DNA of 8,166 bases from Prevotellaceae bacterium UBA1746 (GTDB lineage: Bacteria; Bacteroidota; Bacteroidia; Bacteroidales; Bacteroidaceae): contig CAJPJR010000084.1 of assembly GCA_905369775.1 (NCBI GenBank), positions 1-8,166 on the forward strand. The letters run 5' to 3'. Made by a program: the position numbers and the translations under genes. The notes under the pieces are model-generated. The model was not told the origin of the DNA. It ran no database searches and saw only the letters and a list, made by a program, of their open reading frames with translations. This document shows, piece after piece, positions 1 to 5,981 of the stretch (position 1 is its first letter; each line of letters starts with the position of its first letter).

Positions 1-145
1 CGGCGGGGGCGGTTGCGTGGGGCAGGGGAAAAAAGGGGGTGAAGATGGGGGGCGGAGCGCCGGTGGTGCGGGGGCGGCGACGCCGGGCGGCTAGCAAACC
101 GGGGGGGGTCGGGGGGCGTGCGGAAAGGGTGGGGGGGGGAGGGTG
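1..145. other. G-rich non-coding stretch downstream of dxs
   Basis: No gene is supported here. The + strand is strongly G-biased, with homopolymer G runs at about 101-108 (8 G), 111-116 (6 G) and 131-139 (9 G). On the minus strand there is no ATG or GTG, so no obvious start of a next gene after dxs is seen; in the forward direction the readable frame is a GC artefact of low-complexity Arg/Gly codons. The dxs transcript reading into this region would be C-rich and G-poor. No canonical hairpin with a U-tract was seen. Confidence 0.7.
127..143 (+). promoter_or_regulatory. Predicted G-quadruplex motif abutting the dxs stop
   Basis: Three G-tracts (127-129, 131-139, 141-143) are separated by single bases T and A. 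The nine-G run can be split, so four tracts of three or more G with one-base loops fit the canonical quadruplex pattern. It lies on the template strand of dxs, two bases beyond its stop codon. A fold here could slow RNA polymerase, while the complementary C-rich RNA would suit Rho loading. The sequence pattern is seen directly; folding and a role in dxs 3'-end formation are inferred. Confidence 0.45.
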
Positions 146-2122
146 TCAGTGGTGCGGGCCGTCGGGCGAGGTGAGGGTCTCGACGAAGGCGCGGGCGAAA
201 CTTTCGCTGTCCATGCCGCAGTCGGCGCGCTGCAAAGCCACGCTGCCGTGCTCAATGAAGCGGTCGGGCAGTCCGAAGCGCCGGAGCGGCACGGTGATAT
301 TGTGGTCGGAGAGCAGTTCGAGCACGGCCGAACCGATGCCGCCTTCGCGGGCGCCGTCTTCGATCACGATGAGGTGGCGGTGGCGGCGCGCTATATTTAT
401 AATGAGTGTCTCGTCGAGCGGTTTGGCAAAGCGCAGATCGACGTGCGTGATGCGCCCGTCGGCCGGTGCGCTGCCCTCGAAGTCGGGTGCACCCGGCGCA
501 GCGGGATGTTCGGCGGCCAACTGATCGAGGAGCGTGGCCACTTCTGCGCCCAAGGGCCCGAAGGTGAGCACGGCCAGCGAGCCGTCGCCGCGTCGCAAGA
601 GGCGGCCGCGACCGATTTCGACGGCTTCGAGCGGACACCGCCAGTCGGTGCGCGAACCGGCACCGCGGGGGTAGCGAATCACGAAGGGACCGCTCTCGGG
701 CAATTGCGCCGTGTACATGAGGCGCCGCAGCTCGCATTCGTCCATCGGTGAGGAGAGAGTGAGATTGGGCACCGTGCGCAGGGCGGCAATGTCGAAGGCA
801 CCGTGGTGGGTGGGGCCGTCTTCGCCCACCAGGCCCGCGCGGTCGAGACAGAACACCACGTGCAGACGCAGCAAAGCCGTGTCGTGGATGATGTTGTCGT
901 AGGCGCGTTGGGCAAAGGCGCTGTAGATGTTGCAGAAAGGCACCATCCCCTCCTTGGCCATCCCCGCCGAGAAGGTGACGGCGTGGCCTTCGGCGATGCC
1001 CACGTCGAAGGTGCGTTCGGGAAAGGCGCGTTGCATGAGGTGCATGCTGCAACCGGTGAGCATGGCCGGCGTGACGCCCACGATGCGATCGTTGGCGCGT
1101 GCCAGTTCCACGAGCGTTTCGCCGAACACGTCTTGGAATTTCGGCGGGGTGTCGCCGGCAGGGGGGGCAACAAGCCGCACGCCCGCTTCACAATCGAACT
1201 TGCCCGGCGCGTGCCACACCACGGGGTCGCTTTCGGCCCGGTCGTAGCCCTTGCCTTTCACCGTTTTGATGTGCAGCAAACGCGGACCCGTCATGGGGCG
1301 CAGGGCGCGAAGCAGTCGAACGAGCGAGATCACGTCGTGACCGTCGTAGGGACCGAAGTAACGAATGTTGAGGCCTTCGAAAATGTTTTGCTCCGACGAG
1401 AGAAAAGACTTGAAGGCATTGTTGAGACGAATGAGGCGTTTGCGCCGCGAGGGGGGCAGCAGGCCCCAGCTCTCCAGGCGGCGCGCCAAACGATTGCGCA
1501 AACCGTTGTAGGCCGAGGAGGTGTGGAGATTGAGCAGGTAGCGTTTCATCCCCCCGACCGAGTTGGAGATGCTCATGTCGTTGTCGTTGAGGATGATGAG
1601 CAGGTTGTTGGGTGTCTCGCTCACGTTGTTGAGCCCTTCGAAGGCCAGGCCGCCGCTCATGGCCCCATCGCCGATGACGGCCACCACGTGCTTGTCGGTC
1701 TCGCCGCGCTGCATGGCGGCCACACTCATGCCGAGCGCGGCCGAAATCGAGTTGGAGGCGTGGCCGCACGCGAAGGTGTCATATTCGCTCTCGGCCGGCG
1801 AGGGAAAAGGCCGCACGCCTCCCCAGCAGCGATTGGTGTGGAACGTGTCGCGGCGCCCGGTGAGAATTTTGTGGCCGTAGGCTTGGTGTCCCACGTCCCA
1901 CACGATGCGATCGTCGGGGGTGGAAAACACGTAGTGCAGCGCCACCGTCAGTTCGACGGTGCCGAGGCTAGAGGCCAGGTGGCCGGGATTTTGCGACAGT
2001 TCGTCGAGGATGTCGGCACGCAGTTCGCGGCAGAGCTGCGGCAGCTGCCGAAGGCGCAGTTTGCGCAGGTCCGACGGGCTGTCGATGCGGGAGAGGAGCG
2101 GATATTTTTCCTTTTGCGTCAT
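146..2122 (-). CDS. dxs: 1-deoxy-D-xylulose-5-phosphate synthase
   Basis: Cytosolic thiamine-diphosphate enzyme that condenses pyruvate with glyceraldehyde 3-phosphate to give 1-deoxy-D-xylulose 5-phosphate, the entry step of the MEP isoprenoid pathway and a precursor for thiamine and pyridoxal. The 658-residue product is slightly longer than the usual 620-640. Visible motifs: the N-terminal GH at 47-48 followed by GTVELTVALHYVF, DVGHQAYGHKILTGR (76-90), the TPP-binding GDGAMSGG (151-158) closing with NDNDMSIS (179-186), the central pyrimidine domain with GIAEGHAVTFSAGMA (375-389), whose Glu378 is the expected catalytic acid, DRAGLVGEDGPTHHGAFD (427-444) and RYPRG (483-487). The ATG at 2122 is chosen because it gives the family-like N-terminus MTQKEKYPLL; an upstream TTG at 2140 would add only six residues. 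It lies 40 nt after udk on the same strand, so co-transcription is likely. An Ala/Pro-rich segment at about 541-556 in the C-terminal domain looks like an extra linker. No frameshift or missing key residue was seen. Confidence 0.97.
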   Translation of the reverse strand: MTQKEKYPLLSRIDSPSDLRKLRLRQLPQLCRELRADILDELSQNPGHLASSLGTVELTVALHYVFSTPDDRIVWDVGHQAYGHKILTGRRDTFHTNRCWGGVRPFPSPAESEYDTFACGHASNSISAALGMSVAAMQRGETDKHVVAVIGDGAMSGGLAFEGLNNVSETPNNLLIILNDNDMSISNSVGGMKRYLLNLHTSSAYNGLRNRLARRLESWGLLPPSRRKRLIRLNNAFKSFLSSEQNIFEGLNIRYFGPYDGHDVISLVRLLRALRPMTGPRLLHIKTVKGKGYDRAESDPVVWHAPGKFDCEAGVRLVAPPAGDTPPKFQDVFGETLVELARANDRIVGVTPAMLTGCSMHLMQRAFPERTFDVGIAEGHAVTFSAGMAKEGMVPFCNIYSAFAQRAYDNIIHDTALLRLHVVFCLDRAGLVGEDGPTHHGAFDIAALRTVPNLTLSSPMDECELRRLMYTAQLPESGPFVIRYPRGAGSRTDWRCPLEAVEIGRGRLLRRGDGSLAVLTFGPLGAEVATLLDQLAAEHPAAPGAPDFEGSAPADGRITHVDLRFAKPLDETLIINIARRHRHLIVIEDGAREGGIGSAVLELLSDHNITVPLRRFGLPDRFIEHGSVALQRADCGMDSESFARAFVETLTSPDGPHH

Positions 2123-2162
2123 GTCTGTTCGAGGGGGCAACCGGTGGCGGCGCGGGGAGAGA

Positions 2163-2801
2163 TCATTCGCCGAAGGCTTCGGCCAACTGGTTGCGGCGGA
2201 AGGCCGAGCGAATGTATTGCTGCATCATGGCGATGGCGCGCGAGTTGTCGCCACCGTTGGGCAAGATGATGTCGGCATGTTGCTTGGAGGGTTCGATAAA
2301 CTCGTCGTGCATGGGTTTAAGCACGTTGCGATATTTTTCTATCAGCATTTCCAGCGGGTGACCTCGCTCGGCAATGTCGCGTTCGATGACGCGGAGCAGC
2401 CGTTCGTCGGGACAAGTGTCGACAAAGATCTTGAGATCCATCTGTTCGCGTAGGTCACGATCGTAGAGGGCCATGATTCCCTCCACAATGATCACGTCGC
2501 GCGGCTCTACGTGGATGGTTTCTTTGCAGCGTGTGCACGTGAGGTAGGAATAAGTGGGCTGTTCGATGGCCACACCGTGGCGCAGTTGTTCGATTTGGTG
2601 CGTGAGCAGCGGCCAATCGAAGGCGTTGGGGTGGTCGAAGTTCGTGAGTTTGCGACGTTCCTCGGGCACATCCCATTGGTGTTTGTAGTAAGAGTCTTGA
2701 GGAATGACGGCTACGGCGTTGGCCGGCAGACTTTCCACAATTTTGCGCACGACGGTGGTCTTGCCCGACCCCGTGCCGCCCGCGATTCCGATGATGAGCA
2801 T
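2163..2801 (-). CDS. udk: Uridine kinase
   Basis: Phosphorylates uridine (and cytidine) to UMP (CMP) using ATP or GTP in cytosolic pyrimidine salvage. The 212-residue product matches the usual 205-215. It starts directly with the core beta strand MLIIGIAGGTGSGKTT, whose P-loop GGTGSGKT is at 8-15. Other family landmarks are QDSYYK (35-40), NFDHPNAFDWPLL (54-66), the nucleoside-binding region around PTYSYLTCTRCKET, the strand DVIIVEGIMAL, the lid-region arginines in RVIERDIAERG and KPMHDEFIEPSK followed by ADIILPNGG near the C-terminus. The ATG at 2801 is preferred over longer in-frame starts because upstream codons have no family resemblance and a good promoter lies within 33 nt. It is the first gene of a probable udk-dxs operon. 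Confidence 0.95.
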   Translation of the reverse strand: MLIIGIAGGTGSGKTTVVRKIVESLPANAVAVIPQDSYYKHQWDVPEERRKLTNFDHPNAFDWPLLTHQIEQLRHGVAIEQPTYSYLTCTRCKETIHVEPRDVIIVEGIMALYDRDLREQMDLKIFVDTCPDERLLRVIERDIAERGHPLEMLIEKYRNVLKPMHDEFIEPSKQHADIILPNGGDNSRAIAMMQQYIRSAFRRNQLAEAFGE

Positions 2802-2826
2802 AGTGTTGGTGGGCTGGTTGCTAGGG

Positions 2827-2834
2827 CAAAAGTA
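2827..2834 (-). promoter_or_regulatory. Bacteroidota-type -7 promoter element for udk
   Basis: On the minus strand this reads TACTTTTG followed by CCC, an exact match to the Bacteroidota TAnnTTTG -7 box. It is 25 nt upstream of the udk ATG, so transcription would start only about 20 nt before the gene. The -33 TTTG partner is not clear; a TTTC lies roughly at the right distance. It should also drive dxs. Confidence 0.6.
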
Positions 2835-2954
2835 CACAGAAAAAACGAATCCTTGAAATTTCGCTCTTCCAAATGCCGCGTTTCGCTGCTCACCGCCCGT
2901 CCGATGCGGCTGCAAACGGCGCGGGTTTTCGAGAAAAACGGGGGGGCGCGATCG

Positions 2955-2993
2955 AAAAATCCCCCGCTTTCGGTGGAAAACGGGGGACTTTTT
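2955..2993 (-). terminator. Rho-independent terminator of the alkaline phosphatase gene
   Basis: The arms CCCCCG (2961-2966) and CGGGGG (2981-2986) pair, are extended by a T-A pair and, past one bulged base at 2988, by a run of A against a run of T. An inner TTTC/GAAA stem (2968-2971 with 2976-2979) closes a four-base GGTG loop. In the phosphatase reading direction the hairpin is followed by a T-tract (ATTTTTC). Because it has T-tracts on both sides it could act in both directions, but no plus-strand gene enters it. Confidence 0.75.
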
Positions 2994-2998
2994 CAGAA

Positions 2999-3028
2999 CC
3001 TGTGGGCGCCGTGTGACGCGCCCACAGG
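2999..3028 (-). terminator. Perfect 11-bp hairpin just after the alkaline phosphatase stop
   Basis: The arms at 2999-3009 (CCTGTGGGCGC) and 3018-3028 (GCGCCCACAGG) are perfect reverse complements around an 8-base loop. The hairpin starts 21 nt past the phosphatase stop codon. It has no immediate T-tract of its own, so it probably protects the mRNA 3' end or works in tandem with the T-tracted hairpin that follows it. Confidence 0.65.
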
Positions 3029-3049
3029 GCCAAAGGCGAAAAACGGGCG

Positions 3050-4474
3050 TTAAAGTCCGGCAGGCAGCTTGTAGCCGGCCAGACGGGCCACGATTTTGGG
3101 GATTTCGGTGTTGTCAATGCGACCGCGGAAGCGCTCTGCGCCCGCGCCGATGGCGAAGACGGGCACGTAGCCGTCGGTGTGGCCGCCCGTGGTCCAGGCC
3201 ACGTGGGCGTGTTGGGCCAGAATGCGCTTGGCCAGCGCCGACAGACCGCTCTCCGAGGCGTAGAGTGACTCAGCACCCTTGTCGCGTCCTTCCACCAAGT
3301 CGATGTAGGCTTTGCGAAGCGACTCGATTTCGTCGCGCGTGAGCTGCACTTTCGTGCCGAAACCGAAGTTCACTTCCAGATCCTTGCGCACCAGGTCCCA
3401 GGTGAAGGCGTCGCCCTTCGTGCGGCGCAGGTATTTGAGGCGCGCCGTGTAGTTGTAGCTGCTCATGGTCTGGGAGGCGAGCAGACGGAGGTCGAGGTTG
3501 TAGCCGCCGTTGCCCAGCGCTAGACCGCCCGTCTCGTGGTCGGCGGTGATGAGAATGAGGGTTTCTTTCGGGTGCTTCTTGTAGAACTCGTAGGCCACGC
3601 GCACGGCTTCGTCGGTGTCCACCACTTCGTGCACCATCGGCGCAGCGTCGTTCGTGTGGCATGCCCAGTCGATCTTGCCGCCCTCGATCATGCAGAAGAA
3701 CTTGGAGGGATTTTTCTTCAACAGGAAGTCTATGGCGCCGCGGGTGATGTCGGCCAGCGTGAGGTCGCCGGGTTTGCGGTCGAGCGCGTAGGGCAGCGAA
3801 GTGCTGTCGCGGTGATTGGCCTCGCGACTCTGGAAGTAGATCATGCGTTTGGCCTTGCGCCAGGTGTTATTGAACTCTTCTTTGCCGTTGGCAATGGTGA
3901 ATCCTGCGTTGCGGGCTTGGGTGTAGAGGTCAGCTTCGCCGGAGGTGAGGGGCGCGGGCTTGAGAAAATCGCTGCCGGCGAAGAAGTCGAAGTTCGATTT
4001 CACCAGGTCGCGACCGATCTCGGCGTACATTTTGCGGTGCTTCTGGTGGGCGTAGAAGCAAGCGGGGGTGGCGTGGTCCACGCTCACGCTGGTGGCGATG
4101 CCCACTGCGGCGCCGGCGTCTTTGGCCCACACGGCAATCGAGGTGATGGGCGTGATGCTGTCGGGCAATACGCCGATGGCGTTGTTGTAGGTCTTGCGAC
4201 CTGTGGCCAAAGCCGTGCCGCCGGCGGCCGAATCGGTGATGCCGTGGCTGTCGCTCTGCGTGTTGACGAGGGCTACGTTGGGGAAACTCGGGAAGGTGAG
4301 GGGCTTGATGCCGCGACGACCCTCGACGGCGGCCAGATAGGTCTCGGTGGCGTTCACTTGGTTCACGCCCATGCCGTCGCCGATGAAGTAAAACACGTAC
4401 TTCGGCCCTTGTTGGGCGAAGGCCACGGCGGCAAAGGCCAGACCGAGGCAGAGAGTGAGGAATTTGCGTTTCAT
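3050..4474 (-). CDS. phoA: Secreted alkaline phosphatase
   Basis: Zinc/magnesium phosphomonoesterase that releases phosphate from organic esters in the periplasm. The 474-residue precursor begins with a clear Sec signal peptide, MKRKF followed by a hydrophobic core and an AFA|QQ cleavage site after residue 20; no lipobox is present. Metal ligands and catalytic residues are all visible: Asp33 in GDGMG, the nucleophile Ser82 in TDSAAGGTA, Thr136 in DHATPA, Glu264, Asp269 and His273 in IEGGKIDWACH, Asp312-His313 in TADHETGG, and His432 in TGGHTDGY. His134 and Trp270 sit where E. coli PhoA has Asp153 and Lys328, a combination known from the psychrophilic TAB5 enzyme. An insertion at about 320-415 is typical of the crown region that varies in this family. 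The ATG at 4474 is chosen because it begins the signal peptide; a longer in-frame start would put unrelated residues in front. It is monocistronic, with its own promoter and terminator. Confidence 0.96.
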   Translation of the reverse strand: MKRKFLTLCLGLAFAAVAFAQQGPKYVFYFIGDGMGVNQVNATETYLAAVEGRRGIKPLTFPSFPNVALVNTQSDSHGITDSAAGGTALATGRKTYNNAIGVLPDSITPITSIAVWAKDAGAAVGIATSVSVDHATPACFYAHQKHRKMYAEIGRDLVKSNFDFFAGSDFLKPAPLTSGEADLYTQARNAGFTIANGKEEFNNTWRKAKRMIYFQSREANHRDSTSLPYALDRKPGDLTLADITRGAIDFLLKKNPSKFFCMIEGGKIDWACHTNDAAPMVHEVVDTDEAVRVAYEFYKKHPKETLILITADHETGGLALGNGGYNLDLRLLASQTMSSYNYTARLKYLRRTKGDAFTWDLVRKDLEVNFGFGTKVQLTRDEIESLRKAYIDLVEGRDKGAESLYASESGLSALAKRILAQHAHVAWTTGGHTDGYVPVFAIGAGAERFRGRIDNTEIPKIVARLAGYKLPAGL

Positions 4475-4515
4475 CTTGTGTGGATGGATTGCGGGTGGAT
4501 GAATGTAAGTTGGGG

Positions 4516-4523
4516 CAAAGTTA
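4516..4523 (-). promoter_or_regulatory. Bacteroidota-type -7 promoter element for phoA
   Basis: The minus strand reads TAACTTTG followed by CCCC, an exact TAnnTTTG match, 41 nt upstream of the phosphatase ATG. A -33 TTTG is not evident at 19-21 nt further up. The core with its trailing C run closely resembles the element before udk (TACTTTTG, then CCC). Confidence 0.6.
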
Positions 4524-4782
4524 CGTTTTTTCTCGCGCACGCTTTGCTTTGTGTGGCTTCTATTTGTGTTCGGCGGGAACAAACGGCTGCACGCCGCCGG
4601 CTGTTGCTCGCCTTTTTCCGCGGGGCGTGCCGGTGTCCGGAGAGGTGGCGGAGGGCGTGGGGCGATCGGTGGAAAACCGAGCGCGAATGGGCGGCGCAGC
4701 AGCCGATGTGGGGGCGTTTCGTGCGTGGTTGTCGGTTTTCTGTTGTTGTCTGAAGGTTAAAACGGTGGGGTTTTTCTTCTGA

Positions 4783-4841
4783 TTCGGTGAATAAATGTTT
4801 GCGGATTTGGGGGGGGTAGAAAAATATGTATATTCGCCGAA
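4783..4841. repeat. Inverted repeat upstream of the plus-strand cluster
   Basis: TTCGGTGAAT (4783-4792) and ATTCGCCGAA (4832-4841) are reverse complements at nine of ten positions, separated by 39 nt; the one mismatch would be a G-U pair in RNA. It lies just upstream of the likely promoter of the membrane-protein gene, so a paired operator is possible. Chance occurrence cannot be excluded. Confidence 0.3.
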
Positions 4842-4865
4842 CTTTTTATTCGCTTATTCTTATAC

Positions 4866-4872
4866 TAATTTG
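4866..4872 (+). promoter_or_regulatory. Possible promoter of the three-gene cluster
   Basis: TAATTTG followed by CC lies 18 nt upstream of the ATG at 4891. It resembles the Bacteroidota -7 box but has one base too few between TA and TTTG. A T-rich block at 4843-4850 occupies the -33 position. The TTTGCC ending matches those before udk and phoA, which supports but does not prove the call. Confidence 0.35.
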
Positions 4873-4890
4873 CCTCGTCTATTCTAAATT

Positions 4891-5955
4891 ATGGAAGAAA
4901 ACAAACAGTGGCGTTGGGTTTTCGCAGCGCTCTTTCTCGTATTTGCCGGTGTGAGTTGCTGGGCCACTGCCGAATCGCTCTCACTTTTGTTGCCTGCTTG
5001 GCCGGTTGTGTTCGTTTGGATCGTGACCATCGGCTTTTTTGTCCTGGCCTCGGTCGGTTCGAAGCTCATTGTCGATAGCTTCAATCAGCGGATCTATCTC
5101 GAAAACCGCGGCTGGCGGCTGGTGGGGGGCATCCTGCTGATGTTGGCCACCTGGTTGTGCCTGTCTTTCCCCACCAACACCCACACCTTCTTCTATCGCG
5201 CGGTGGTAGTCGACGTGGCTCGTGAGGATCTCTCCACCACGCGCGGCTATCTCTTGCAGTTGCGCGACAATGTCAAGAGCCAAGACGACATCAAGCACAA
5301 GACCGATCAGCTCGATCGCGAGGTGGAGACCCAACTCGTGGCGCTCGACAACGAAATCGACAATCTGGCCAATCCCGGCTTCGGGCCGCGCGCCAAAGCC
5401 ATCCTTTCGCGCCTGGCCACGATCCTGCAGGTGAAGGAAATCCCCGAACTGTCTTACAAAAACGCGTCGCCCCGACAGATTTCTGCCCTCAAACAGCAAT
5501 ATCGCAAGCTGGTCTACGAACAGTTGGACGTGCGCAAAAGCCGTTTGCGCGAGACCTTCTCGTCGGCACAGGAGAGGCATTTCAAGGCCGAAGCCGATCA
5601 GGCCATCAAAAATATCGACATCATGAATGGCAAATTGGAGGAAATGGCGGCTGCCAACGAGCTGGACAACGAGATCGTCCGACAAACCGACATGGTGCTC
5701 AAGGCCGGTCATGGTGTGGTGCGCAACTATGCGACGTTCGTCAACTTCAATTCGCCTGCCGACCGGGAGTTGTACACCGCGCCCGAGCAGCTCACGCGCA
5801 TCTCGCGCCTGTTGAGTGTGGTTGATGTGTGGGTCGATTTCTTTCACGGCGCTTTCAGCGGCCGCGGCTTCATCTTCTGGATCCTCCTTTCGCTGGTGGT
5901 GGACCTCGCGGCCTTCATTTTCTTCGACATGGCTTTCAAAGCTTCCGATAACTAA
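4891..5955 (+). CDS. Uncharacterised membrane protein with large helical extramembrane domain
   Basis: I do not recognise a named family. The 354-residue protein has three predicted membrane helices near the N-terminus (about 9-27, 34-57 and 76-93) and one near the C-terminus (about 327-346). Between them lies a domain of roughly 230 residues (94-326), rich in charged residues and heptad-like Leu/Ile spacing at about 111-160 and 195-270, so helical or coiled-coil. The loop between helices 2 and 3 carries Lys58, Arg67, Arg73 and Arg76; by the positive-inside rule it is cytosolic. That puts the large domain in the periplasm and both termini in the cytosol. The layout resembles DUF4407-type proteins, but I see no firm motif match. 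No signal peptide cleavage site or catalytic motif was found. The ATG follows an AT-rich leader without a Shine-Dalgarno. It is the first gene of a probable three-gene operon, 26 nt before the P-loop gene, and could be the membrane anchor or sensor for its partners. Confidence 0.85.
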   Translation: MEENKQWRWVFAALFLVFAGVSCWATAESLSLLLPAWPVVFVWIVTIGFFVLASVGSKLIVDSFNQRIYLENRGWRLVGGILLMLATWLCLSFPTNTHTFFYRAVVVDVAREDLSTTRGYLLQLRDNVKSQDDIKHKTDQLDREVETQLVALDNEIDNLANPGFGPRAKAILSRLATILQVKEIPELSYKNASPRQISALKQQYRKLVYEQLDVRKSRLRETFSSAQERHFKAEADQAIKNIDIMNGKLEEMAAANELDNEIVRQTDMVLKAGHGVVRNYATFVNFNSPADRELYTAPEQLTRISRLLSVVDVWVDFFHGAFSGRGFIFWILLSLVVDLAAFIFFDMAFKASDN

Positions 5956-5981
5956 ACGTTTCACTTCTTTCCCTTCTCAAT

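Larger units (their letters stand above)
4475..4890. other. Divergent intergenic region between phoA and the three-gene cluster
   Basis: These 416 nt contain no supported gene; open frames here have no family resemblance and unusual Arg/Gly-rich or Cys/Phe-rich composition. The side near the phosphatase carries its promoter. The middle (about 4560-4740) is GC-rich with no recognised signal. From about 4750 to 4890 the sequence becomes AT-rich, with an 8-G run at 4809-4816, an inverted repeat and a probable promoter for the plus-strand genes. Confidence 0.7.

Noticed and set aside
803..2269. Long plus-strand open frame of 488 codons opposite dxs
   Set aside because: It is antisense to an intact, clearly conserved dxs; its translation is His/Val/Arg-rich with no domain, as expected from a GC-rich shadow frame.
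2802..3049. Small gene between udk and phoA
   Set aside because: Frames here are extensions or shadows of neighbouring genes; the stretch is accounted for by a promoter and two terminator-type hairpins.
3536..4753. Plus-strand open frame of 405 codons opposite phoA
   Set aside because: Antisense to a complete alkaline phosphatase; Gly/Val-rich translation with no recognisable motif.
4480..4782. Small plus-strand frames in the divergent intergenic region
   Set aside because: No family resemblance or plausible translation start, and the frame overlaps the phosphatase promoter.
4981..5964. Minus-strand open frame of 327 codons opposite the membrane-protein gene
   Set aside because: The plus-strand frame has coherent membrane helices and heptads and continues into a co-directional operon; the minus-strand product is compositionally odd and lacks motifs.
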